Origin: Sabellastarte sp. h YS-2021
Taxonomy: Eukaryota; Annelida; Polychaeta; Sabellida; Sabellidae
Assembly: GCA_964017235.1 (NCBI GenBank)
Contig: OZ024936.1
Span: 33,378,040 to 33,442,039, forward strand
Reading direction: 5' to 3'
DNA: 64,000 nucleotides
Shown in pieces: positions 43,365 to 48,097 of this stretch. The translations under genes and the position numbers were made by a program. Within the stretch, counting starts at the first letter, position 1. Every line of letters starts with the position of its first letter. The notes below the pieces were generated by a model, which was not told the origin of the DNA, did no database searches, and was given only the letters and a program-made list of their open reading frames with translations.

Positions 43365-44957
43365 CACTTTGAGTAGTTCATGTTTATCAGATTGAATATT
43401 GAGATCTTGGAGCATAAATTAACTGTTGTCAAATATGATGTAAATATGAACCATTATTTACTGTATTGGGCTTTCATGTTTGTATATTTCATTCCAAAAG
43501 ATAAAATTATTAAGTTTATTAAAAAACAGATTGTAGGAAATATTTTTAGGGTTTAGTTAAAAAGTATTCATAAATGTATTTGAATACTTTTCAGAAAGTA
43601 TTTGAATTCAAATACTTTTGAATATGATGTATTTGTATTCATATGTATGGAAATGAAAAGTATTCGTATTTGTATTTGAATACTTTTAAAAGTATTCACC
43701 CCAGGCCTGAGGCAGATCAGTATGTTTTGGTTTGTACATAGGTTTCCAGTTCACAGTCTTACACCCTATATGATGGTCACATTTAAACAAACATTGTAAT
43801 GGGTTGCTGATTTTTGACAGACTTATTGTACCAATTTAAGCCTAGCTATCTCTATTTAAATATTAAAAAATGCTGCACTTTCTTAAGTTTCTTTTGGTAA
43901 ACCATGCAGAAGAATGTAGTGAAATTTCCAAGGTAGGAATATTTAAATACTACTAAGCAAAAAAATTAAATCTCCTTGATTCAAGTGTCTTGAAAATTTG
44001 AGTTTTGCCAATTTTTTTGGTAATTACATCATTATTTTATATTTTTCTGTTAATTTATAAGCCTGCTCAGTGTTCCCAAAAAGTTAAAACTATAGATAAG
44101 ATTTATATGTTTTTGTTTAGGGTGTCGGCTACTATGCGAGCCAAGTTTGTAGGGGGTCCATTTTGAAATAGGCTAAGATGTTACTAAAACTTGGGGGCAT
44201 GTCAAATATATATCAGTTTTATACAAACTAATGTAGAAATATATATAACTAATTAATATATGATGCTCAATTGGTGGTGGAACAGAGTTGATAGTTATGG
44301 TGCCAAGTTTGTTTTTTAGACAACTTAACCTATAGTTGGGGGTTAATACTTTCCTCACTACTTTGAGATGATGGCATATGGTACTCCCACATGGTGATAA
44401 ATAGTTGGATAAAATTATGCTTGTTGTTCTAATGTATACAATTCAGTCATTATATATATTGTACAAGTCAAAAATCAATGCACTTTGCTGATGAATTTTC
44501 TTATTCTTCTTGTTTAGCATTACTGCTAAGGCCAAAATTGTGGTCATCTCTATTTTCCATACCCTAATTTATATCTTTTGTGTTCGAAAATGCAGCAGCT
44601 GTTTTGATATTTCTTTCCCGTATTTCTTTTAAAAATTATTGAAATATCACTTTTCAGAATGTAACAGCTATCATGCATGCGTTTTTGATTGAGAACTGAC
44701 CTTTTAAAACATGCGCTATGACCATAATTAGCAGACTGGCCATAATTACAGGCCAAAAAAATACAGAGGGCCGGGGCTCGTTGACCCGCTTCCAGTCAGA
44801 TTTGTGCAGTTTAACTGTTTAGCAACTTGTGGGTTCATATAACATTTTAGTTTTGACTACTTACCAGACTAACTAACTTCAACGTTTTAGGGGCTTCTGC
44901 GACAGCAATTTGCGCAAAATTTGCAGCAAAAATAACAAACAAATAAACAGCTGTCAT
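17407..44957 (-). CDS. ACP2: Histidine acid phosphatase, lysosomal/prostatic type (whole gene, 12 exon positions)
   Basis: A secreted or lysosomal membrane phosphomonoesterase of the branch-2 histidine phosphatase superfamily. Exons, 5' to 3' on the minus strand: 44957-44865, 42808-42713, 41181-41095, 40114-39962, 39111-39016, then 37131-37024 or 33725-33609, then 32178-32055, 30871-30783, 26092-25967, 23987-23942, 21588-21478, 17603-17407. All introns are GT-AG and the phases join without a break to 441 (or 444) residues; human ACP2 is 423. Seen: a signal peptide (about 1-20), RHGDRTP at 34-40 with the nucleophile His35, the phosphate-binding Arg102 in STDVDR, WPQGFGQLT, the proton-donor pair His283-Asp284, CEANC and REC cysteines near 341-366, a membrane helix at about 381-403 and a tail of about 38 residues. 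The two Cys that form human PAP disulfide 183-281 are both missing. The introns are full of repeats. Reconstructed by eye from splice sites and homology, without transcripts. Confidence 0.88.
17604..18765. other. Acid phosphatase last intron, 3' part
   Basis: No further exon recognised. Short open frames at 17579-18202 on the plus strand are antisense to the gene or to intron and have no family features. TTCCGGTGG occurs near 17687 and 17749, hinting at a small unidentified repeat. Confidence 0.3.
18766..19505. repeat. Intronic tandem array, ~169-bp unit, array 1
   Basis: About four and a half units. The landmark AAAATGGCCGCCAT recurs at 18874, 19034, 19203 and 19372 (spacing 160, 169, 169; the last is AAAATGGCCGTCAT). 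Each unit also holds GATACCCTGTGGGTCGAAAA, TTCGACGAAATCGCTCTATC and GCACGGTTAAGGAGATAGAA. The units are open in several frames on both strands, which explains the overlapping 70-80-codon frames. A related array is at 26745-28085 in another intron of the same gene. Confidence 0.9.
19972..21126. mobile_element. Foldback element with ~180-bp inverted ends made of short palindromes
   Basis: The left arm (about 19972-20155) and the right arm (about 20945-21126) are inverted copies, each beginning ATGTCACAGTGGA. Both arms carry several copies of the palindrome TCCACTAGTGGA or near variants, separated by ~25-30 bp, and both contain TTATTTAAGGGCTGTAATC. The ~790-bp middle has two internal duplicated segments (AAAGCTAAG...GGGACAAAGTA near 20320 and 20455; CCCTTGAAGTTG near 20547 and 20639) and no coding capacity. 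Confidence 0.85.
21303..21444 (-). mobile_element. tRNA-derived SINE, copy 2
   Basis: Same family and orientation as 11753-11896: the minus strand has AGGTCCTCAGTGGCCTTGTG, GGTTCAAGTCCC as box B, and the tail AGGACGTAAAACCCCAAC. It lies just downstream (on the minus strand) of acid phosphatase exon 11, in its intron. A target duplication is not clear. Confidence 0.8.
21478..21588 (-). CDS. ACP2: Acid phosphatase exon 11: C-terminal cysteine region
   Basis: Acceptor AACTGATAG before 21588, donor GTGAGT after 21478. It completes a Gly codon and reads CEANCTLEKFVNLTSSMM to DRYRECV, matching the CSPSCPLERF...STEC region of human PAP. The CxxxC pair and the later Cys are kept, and NLT is a possible N-glycosylation site. 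It ends with the first base of the codon completed in exon 12. Confidence 0.85.
21630..21720 (+). repeat. Possible LINE/SINE 3'-tail remnant
   Basis: TTTATATAGCAATATTCTAT and CAGTGCTTTACAATCATATA resemble the TTTATAGCGCTT...CTTTACAA ends common to CR1/L2-like LINE tails, after an ATAATAATAA run. Short and weak. Confidence 0.3.
21796..22005 (-). repeat. hAT-like MITE fragment (GGGGGTCGGGGGGCATGCCCCC)
   Basis: The right border read on the minus strand is CACTAGCGGATCCAGAGCGG, typical of widespread CAGNGGCGGATCCAG-type hAT-like elements. The interior has TTCGAACCCCCCC and the palindromic GGGGGGCATGCCCCC. No matching left terminus, so truncated. Confidence 0.45.
22300..23615. mobile_element. Non-autonomous hAT-like element with 8-bp target duplication
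   Basis: The left end CAGTGTGAGAAATTCGTTGC and the right end (reverse complement CAGCGTGCGAAATTCACGGT) form a terminal inverted repeat. Both flanks carry the same 8 bp, CTACCATC (22292-22299 and 23616-23623), the hallmark of hAT transposition. Subterminal GTGGCCC/GGGCCAC clusters occur at both ends (22330-22390, 23520-23605). No transposase frame is visible in its 1.3 kb. Confidence 0.85.
23942..23987 (-). CDS. ACP2: Acid phosphatase exon 10 (46-nt mini-exon)
   Basis: Acceptor TTTGCAG before 23987, donor GTATAT after 23942. It encodes VWYKPGSVPQLMKIP plus one base, equivalent to YYRNETQHEPYPLMLPG of human PAP. Phase 0 in and phase 1 out fit exons 9 and 11. Confidence 0.8.
24115..25553 (+). 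repeat. AGGTCA-rich repeat element, copy 2 (longest)
   Basis: Head with GTACCCCACAACCTGGGGAA, then 24540-25500 as six to seven degenerate units (about 120-147 bp). Each has one or two TCAAGGTCAC motifs, CACCATGATGTTGCACACC, CCAATGTCCCTACCAAGTAT and a GATATAGCCCxGACAA motif. AGGTCAAAGGTCA direct repeats occur, for example near 24941. The end is the palindrome ACAGCCCTTAAGGGCTGT then GGGGTAAAA. It lies in an intron of the phosphatase gene. Confidence 0.85.
25556..25966. other. Intron sequence, nothing recognised
   Basis: Between the AGGTCA-rich element and exon 9. The minus-strand open frame at 25624-25857 has no family features and no good splice frame. Confidence 0.3.
25967..26092 (-). CDS. 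ACP2: Acid phosphatase exon 9: HD proton-donor exon
   Basis: Acceptor GTGAACAG before 26092, donor CAG/GTCAGT after 25967. It begins HDTTVMSLLSALDIYNYTHI, matching HDTTVSGLQMALDVYNGLLP of human PAP; His-Asp is the catalytic proton donor pair. It ends KEFYVQ, which joins in frame to VWYK in exon 10. The Cys at PAP position 281 (after PPYAS) is replaced here by Met. The open frame runs on into the intron, but the donor plus exon 10 gives the better protein. Confidence 0.9.
26093..26744. other. Intron sequence, nothing recognised
   Basis: No exon, terminal repeat or tandem array seen. Confidence 0.3.
26745..28085. repeat. Intronic tandem array, ~160-bp unit, array 2
   Basis: Diverged relatives of the array at 18766-19505. 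The AAAATGGC(C/T)GCCAT landmark or its variants fall at about 26911, 27071, 27226, 27385, 27547 and 27721 (spacing 155-174 bp), with a further diverged unit at 27905-28085 after an unrelated piece at 27815-27905. Shared motifs: GTGGGTCAAAAATTTCGTCG, TCTATCTxGCACGGTTTTCG and AGATACAAGCATTTTTGTG. The long open frames here are repeat artefacts. Confidence 0.85.
28682..28892. mobile_element. TA-flanked MITE family, copy B
   Basis: TAGAGTAAGAAATCTAAAAT at the left and the inverted copy ending TTTCTTACTCTA at the right, with the same core as copies A and E. 211 bp. It lacks the duplicated TCGCCAGGAATCTAAAATTC segment found in A and E. Confidence 0.9.
29205..29545 (+). repeat. Tandem repeat, ~126-bp unit, nearly three copies
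   Basis: GGTTTAAGATGAAAAC starts at about 29211, 29337 and 29464. Each copy continues TACCAGCATATTTCCTGT, CACGGACTTGCCTCATTAAT and GCGCAGTCACGGCAGTTC. Copies are nearly identical, so the array is young. TCATTAATATTAATGA is palindromic. Confidence 0.9.
29546..30782. other. Intron sequence, nothing recognised
   Basis: Contains a GC-richer patch near 29960-30240 but no identifiable exon or element. Confidence 0.3.
30783..30871 (-). CDS. ACP2: Acid phosphatase exon 8
   Basis: Acceptor CCTTACAG before 30871, donor GCG/GTAAGT after 30783. Two bases complete a Gly codon, then PLLTKMVTDMKLRADGILEP...MFMYSA. This matches GGVLVNEILNHMK...LIMYSA of human PAP, immediately before the catalytic HD of the next exon. 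Confidence 0.87.
31290..31745. repeat. Diverged tandem repeat, ~140-bp unit
   Basis: CTCAAAAAATATTTxAGGT, CTTTCAAATGTGTTATGTGG, CATTAGAAGACTGATGG and TTCACATTTGGxCCT recur in order about three times (for example 31380/31615 for AGAAGACT and 31540/31685 for TTTCATATGCAA). Strongly diverged. Confidence 0.5.
32055..32178 (-). CDS. ACP2: Acid phosphatase exon 7
   Basis: Acceptor AATTCACAG before 32178, donor GTAGGG after 32055. TIHNKTLPAWVTDEVRDKLD matches SVHNFTLPSWATEDTMTKLR of human PAP, with the N-glycosylation sequon (NKT for NFT) kept. It ends in phase 1 (Gly codon split with exon 8). Confidence 0.9.
32179..33608. other. Intron sequence, nothing recognised
   Basis: AT-rich. I looked for a third copy of the exon-6 cassette here and did not find one. 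Confidence 0.35.
33609..33725 (-). CDS. ACP2: Acid phosphatase alternative exon 6b (39 codons)
   Basis: Acceptor TTTTTCAAG before 33725, donor ATCAGG/GTAAAT after 33609. Phase 0 on both sides. It reads EFLSSLVTRAGFSFDEDDNS to YLRHTIDVIIIR and would join QQYG of exon 5 to TIHNKTLP of exon 7. It aligns with DFIATLGKLSGL...YDPLYCE of human PAP. A related cassette with the same ends (GAATTT start, ATCAGG end) is 3.3 kb upstream at 37024-37131. Using both would duplicate the segment, so one or the other is expected in a transcript. Confidence 0.8.
33726..34757. other. Intron sequence with a possible pogo-like MITE end
   Basis: TACAGCAGAACCTCCGTTAT near 34090 resembles the end of pogo/Tigger-like MITEs (compare 13952), but the partner end was not found. 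Otherwise nothing recognised. Confidence 0.3.
34766..36397 (-). mobile_element. 5'-truncated CR1/L2-like LINE with (ATTAG)n tail
   Basis: The minus strand 36379-35546 is an open reverse-transcriptase domain: FKNYRPVS, LLDLSAAFDTIDH, GVPQGSLLGPLLF, the catalytic FYADDTQLY, LKLNPEKTEF. After a frameshift near 35550-35620, 35543-34920 gives the usual C-terminal domain (GVWFD-like start, RLDYCNSLF, LHWLPV, IWNDLPQDVR, FRKKLKTYLF). The 3' end is a short (ATTAG)n run at 34766-34786. ATGTAATA flanks both sides (34758-34765 and 36398-36405), a plausible target duplication. The endonuclease half is missing. It is inserted between the two alternative exons 6. Confidence 0.88.
36406..37023. other. Intron sequence, nothing recognised
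   Basis: AT-rich, with an A run near 36938-36956. Confidence 0.3.
37024..37131 (-). CDS. ACP2: Acid phosphatase alternative exon 6a (36 codons)
   Basis: Acceptor AATTTTCAG before 37131, donor ATCAGG/GTAAAT after 37024; phase 0 on both sides. It reads EFIEDIYNKSGFKISLVNSS to GSIRDNIRIR. It shares the EF start, the G-F at 11-12, N-S-S, the D near the end and the terminal I-R with exon 6b, and occupies the same place in the protein (between QQYG and TIHNKTLP). Neither version has the Cys found at human PAP 183. The open frame continues past the donor into the intron. Confidence 0.8.
37193..37404. mobile_element. TA-flanked MITE family, copy C
   Basis: TAGAGTAAGGAATCTAAAAT left, and the inverted TCCTTACTCTA right. 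The core is in the opposite orientation to copies A, B and E (GTGGCGAATTTTAGATTCC at the right). 212 bp, in the intron between exon 5 and exon 6a. Confidence 0.88.
37509..37752. mobile_element. TA-flanked MITE family, copy D, within an 18-bp direct repeat
   Basis: The core matches copies A, B and E, ending GATTCCTTACTCTTA at 37735, but the outer left terminus is missing and the homology starts at TTCGCCAGAAATCTAAAATT (about 37526). The copy is bracketed by perfect direct repeats AACAAATTTATCAAAAAT at 37509-37526 and 37735-37752. This is unlike the TA flanks of the other copies and lies only 105 bp from copy C. Confidence 0.8.
37930..38500 (+). repeat. AGGTCA-rich repeat element, copy 3 (degenerate)
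   Basis: Shares the head sequence (AATAATCATTTGCCGCAATC, GCAGTAGAAAACATTCTGG) and units with CACACCTACACCC, CCAACCAATATACCTGCC and TCAAGGTCAATACAGCAAGG. The end CTGTGGGTAAAAAG is a worn form of the GGCTGTGGGGTAAA end of copies 1 and 2. Confidence 0.65.
38501..39015. other. Intron sequence with a small duplication
   Basis: CAAAACTTTCATCATGAAAC near 38600 and AAAACTTTCATCATGAAACC near 38935 share a segment (with CAGxTGTAACAG(T/C)AGACA following), a dispersed duplication of about 45 bp. No exon recognised; the 144-codon plus-strand frame at 38386-38820 is AT-rich and repeat-derived. Confidence 0.4.
39016..39111 (-). CDS. ACP2: Acid phosphatase exon 5
   Basis: Acceptor ATTTGGTAG before 39111, donor GGT/GTAAGT after 39016; phase 0 on both sides. 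MFAKASCEKLDKQRQK to FNQLRQQYG aligns with CPRFQELESETLKSEEFQKRLHPY of human PAP. The Cys corresponds to PAP Cys129, partner of the REC cysteine in exon 11. Confidence 0.82.
39112..39961. other. Intron sequence with a poly-G run
   Basis: A pure G run of about 20 bases at 39670-39690. Otherwise nothing recognised; the minus-strand frame at 39168-39362 has no features. Confidence 0.4.
39962..40114 (-). CDS. ACP2: Acid phosphatase exon 4: STDVDR exon
   Basis: Acceptor TTGTTTCAG before 40114, donor ATG/GTATGT after 39962. IYVSSTDVDRCLMSAQCVL, LYPPVDEQVWNPDIKWQPIPVH closely match [27 protein letters not shown]...WQPIPVH of human PAP. The Arg of STDVDR corresponds to phosphate-binding Arg79. 51 codons, phase 0. 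Confidence 0.93.
40146..40373. mobile_element. TA-flanked MITE family, copy E
   Basis: TAGAGTAAGAAATCTAAAAT at the left and ATTTCTTACTCTA at the right, nearly identical in the core to copies A and B. It includes the extra GCCAGGAATCTAAAATTCG segment shared with copy A. It starts 32 bp upstream (minus-strand sense) of exon 4's acceptor. Confidence 0.9.
40733..40978. repeat. 246-bp imperfect palindrome (foldback MITE)
   Basis: The left arm GGAACTTCACCTGTCCTTTT through CCCGTATCTGTGTCCGTTAT and TTGGTATAAAACAGTG pairs with the right arm in inverted order along nearly its whole length; the centre is about 40855. No spacer of any size remains. It lies in the intron between exons 3 and 4, 117 bp beyond the exon 3 donor. 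Confidence 0.88.
41095..41181 (-). CDS. ACP2: Acid phosphatase exon 3
   Basis: Acceptor GTATTTTAG before 41181, donor GAG/GTATTT after 41095. VGMQQEYNLGKLIRQRYDGY plus LNKKYFQNE matches LGMEQHYELGEYIRKRYRKFLNES of human PAP. 29 codons, phase 0. Confidence 0.92.
41744..41831 (+). ncRNA. 5S-rRNA-like segment, unit 1 (pseudogene or 5S-derived SINE head)
   Basis: GAAGTTAAGCGGCAATGGGC and TTAGTACTGGGAGAGGTGAC correspond to GAAGCTAAGCAGGGTCGGGC and TTAGTACTTGGATGGGAGAC of animal 5S rRNA, the internal pol III promoter. The 5' third does not match 5S well and the outer stem is altered (GATGAGTAC with GTACTACTC), so this is probably not functional rRNA. A TTTT follows at 41834. Confidence 0.55.
42009..42096 (+). 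ncRNA. 5S-rRNA-like segment, unit 2
   Basis: Second copy, 265 bp after the first, nearly identical, with the same box A-like and box C-like segments and the same TTTT downstream. Confidence 0.55.
42126..42712. other. Intron sequence, nothing recognised
   Basis: AT-rich DNA between the 5S-like pair and the exon 2 donor. Confidence 0.3.
42713..42808 (-). CDS. ACP2: Acid phosphatase exon 2: RHGDRTP active-site exon
   Basis: Acceptor ACACTTCAG before 42808, donor ACA/GTAAGT after 42713. LYRHGDRTPMTSLP carries the histidine phosphatase signature RHGxRxP with the nucleophilic His. DWPQGFGQLTT matches SWPQGFGQLTQ of human PAP. 32 codons, phase 0. Confidence 0.95.
43177..43709. mobile_element. hAT-like MITE with 8-bp target duplication AGGCAGAT
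   Basis: Ends CAGGTCTGGGGTATTCGTAT and (reverse complement of the right) CAGGCCTGGGGTGAATACTT. Both flanks carry AGGCAGAT (43169-43176 and 43710-43717). The interior is mostly variants of AAGTATTCGTATTTGAATAC plus a pure A run of about 29 bases at 43333-43361. It lies in intron 1 of the phosphatase gene. Confidence 0.85.
43718..44864. other. Intron 1, remainder
   Basis: No exon or element recognised. Confidence 0.3.
44865..44957 (-). CDS. ACP2: Acid phosphatase exon 1: start codon and signal peptide
   Basis: ATG at 44957-44955, donor CTG/GTAAGT after 44865. MTAVYLFVIFAANFAQIAVA is a good signal peptide, then EAPKTLKLVSL, whose KLVSL joined to LYRHGDRTP parallels KFVTLVFRHGDRSP of human PAP. 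31 codons, phase 0. The sequence before the ATG (GCCAAC) gives a reasonable start context. No promoter element is clear upstream. Confidence 0.85.
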
Positions 44958-45409
44958 GTTGGCAGGGCCTCATTCGATAAGTAGAGCAGGTTTTATCTAC
45001 TAATAACTTCTACTAAAATATTTTATTGAAATATTCATCTAGAAACCATAAATTGTCTACACTATTACAGCAAACTCACTTTGAGTCAATGTGAATTAAT
45101 TATGTCCTATCAATTTGCCCAGCGTTTACATAATTTCATTAAGTGTAATAAAATATGGTTATTTTCGATAGAGTAATGGGTGCTTGTTAAAGCACAAAAG
45201 AATAGAGGGTCATAAAATCGGTTTCTCATTCCATTTCTGTCACCTACCCGTAGGAAATGTGTAATTTGTGAATATGTCCTTTAGAATAAGACACATCCTA
45301 TAGATGCTTTTATGTGTGTTATTTCCGGCAATAATAATAATGATGATATGTTGAATTTTGCTGCAATGTAGCATCATTGGTTTCTTTATGATTTTTTTTT
45401 TAAATACCA
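44958..45409. promoter_or_regulatory. Presumed 5' flank/promoter region of the acid phosphatase gene
   Basis: This is upstream of the start codon on the minus strand. I see no clear TATA box, initiator or upstream exon; the call rests only on position. Confidence 0.25.
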
Positions 45410-47432
45410 CCCAGCAGGCACACGCCTTGAAATGTCGTTGATTTAGAGTTGAAAACAGGTCCTGACGTTGAAATGCACATTACCAACTATTAAATCTAAG
45501 TTAATTTTCTGACATGAAAAGTAGTGATATTTTGACCAGAAATCATGGTGATTTTTGGTTGAAAAACTGACACTGACACAATTTCAACACTATTTCAAAG
45601 CTGGATTTCTGACTGGAAAAAGTAGTGATACTTCTTAAAAAATCACCACTAAATCAAGTTAGGTTTTTCGACATGAAATCTTAGTCATGTTATTGAACAG
45701 AAAACAGGTTGAATGTTGGGAAATGAATGACTGGTGATCGTTGATTGAAAATTCTTTTTCTAGAGGGTGATATGGTGATTAAGTTTAACTCTTTGAAAGA
45801 ACTATTATTGCATTGTTTTTGAATTTGTAGGTATTTGTAAAGCAAAGACTAATTTTTAAAGATTATAAAGATGATAAAGATTATGTGTGCATGTACTTGT
45901 ACTTTTTTATCCATTCTCCTTATTAATTCACTGATGCATCCAAATATAATTTTTATAATTTATAATTATATTTTGATTAATGCAATTCCCGATAATTAAA
46001 AAAAAACATTTTGAAGTCACACTTATCTTAAATAAAAGAAGATAAATTCAAACTTATTCATCAAAACTTAGTAATTAGAATTTGTTACTCAAATTGTCCC
46101 ATACACAAATAACTAGTTTTCAGTTTACAAGTTTACATTGAAAACTTCTCTACACAGAGAACCTAAGCTATAACATTTTATCACACAACAGTGAGGTTGG
46201 GGGGGGGGGGGGGTTCCTGGTTTTTTTTATCTGTACCCTGCTACACAGAACATTGGACCTGTGACTAAAGTAATTAGATAACACAGCAGGGGTGGAGGTG
46301 GGGGTTTACCCTTGCTCAATTGCATGCATGGTGTTTGCTTCTTTAAGTCTTTTTTGTGGTCAGCACTGGCAACTAATTAAGGTGGGGGGTAATGGGTGGA
46401 GTTTTTCAAATGTGGCTTTTCTTGTGTTTTTTTCAGTTTATATGACAAAGTTGTATGAGACACAAGTATCTGAACGGAGCATTGTGGCTTTGCTACATGA
46501 TTATAGCTTCTTTCTAATTACAATATAATTATAGCCAACTTAATAAAACATTTAAAAGAAATTGATTGGATAAAATACTGAACATATAAACAATGTCACA
46601 ATTGTTTGTTTTTTACAAAGGAAAAAGATATTTTAAAATTTCACAAAAAGAATTTCAATTGAAGACATTGAATAATACTGGTCCTATTAAAAACATAAAA
46701 ATGGATATCTATAGTTGCATAATATGGATTTACATATCTTGAGCAATTATAATTATATTTGATGCAAAATTATGTATCATTACAATGTCATCAGAAATAG
46801 AATATTGAATATACAATGATTCATGAATACTTGTCATCTTGGAAAGAATGAATTACTTTGAAGTTGTATCCAAAGTGTAAAATATACATATGGATAGTTA
46901 TTGTATAATATTATTAAGAAGCTATACTTATGACACACAAGCTACAATGATTCAAATAAAGAAGACAGTGTAAACAACCTAATTTCACCCATTGAATTCA
47001 ACCCTATTTCATGCATTGGATTCAACCAAAATCTGTTTGCAAAATCTACACATATTTCAACCAGATTTCACACATAAATACAACCAGAGTTCAACAGTTG
47101 GTTTCAACATGATTTCACTGGTTGGATCCAACCAAAAACGATTTGCAAAATCTACATGTATTTCAACCTGATTTCACCCATTGAATTCGACCAGATTTCA
47201 ACAGTTGGTTTCAACATGATTTCACTGGTTGGATCCAACCAAAAACAGTTTGCAAAATCTACATGTATTTCAACCTGATTTCACCCATTGAATTCAACCA
47301 GATTTCAACAGTTGGTTTCAACATGATTTCACTGGTTGAATCTAACTAAAAACGGTTTGCAAAATCTACACGTATTTCAACCAGATTTCACCGTTGGTTT
47401 CATCCTGATTTCAAAGTTGGGTGCCTGCTGGG
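45410..47432. mobile_element. TIR element (CCCAGCAGGCAC) with TTTCAACC minisatellite
   Basis: CCCAGCAGGCAC at 45410-45421 and its exact inverse GTGCCTGCTGGG at 47421-47432. The left subterminal 400 bp and right subterminal 450 bp consist of repeated TTTCAACNNGATTTCA-like words. The right part (46985-47420) has ~123-bp tandem units containing CACTGGTTGGATCCAACCAA and TTTGCAAAATCTACATGTAT. The middle is AT-rich with a G run at 46198-46213 and no transposase. Confidence 0.75.
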
Positions 47433-48097
47433 CAGTTCTCAAGAAATAATACCACTAAATACAAGTCATTATACACTATTTTACTGCCAATTGATACAAA
47501 TTAATTAATAACGATTGAAGTGTATAATTGAAAAGTATAACATATAATCACTGAAACAGCATTGTATTAAAATAGATAAATACATCAGAGGACTTCATGA
47601 ATAAATCTATTTCATACCATCTATTTGAAACATACTAAACAGTCGACTGAAAACTATGAATGTTGATTCCATGTAAGGGTGGTGTTCCACTGGAGCTGAC
47701 CCTACAACCGACTCCACAACTCTAGAATCAGTTTGAAAAGTCGGATATCAGAGACCAAAATCTAGAAAAAAGGCTGCGATAAATTTGGGTTGGTTACACC
47801 TCTTCAACAGGACATAAAACATCCTGGCTTGTCTAGAGCAAGATCCCAACCTGAATTGAGTCGTGAGTGTTTTTTCCCATGCCTAGTTGGGAAAATATCA
47901 GGACAAGCTGTAAACCCCTAACCAACAAGTCATATCAAACCATGACAAGCCATAGTGACAAGCCGACAAGACTGGACTTGTATTCTGATTCACCCCAACT
48001 GGAGTTAATTTCAGGAGTCGGGATCACAAGTCGGGATCCAACCAACACTACATAAAGCCCTTCTGGCTGCTGTAACTCATCATTTATCACTGCAAAG

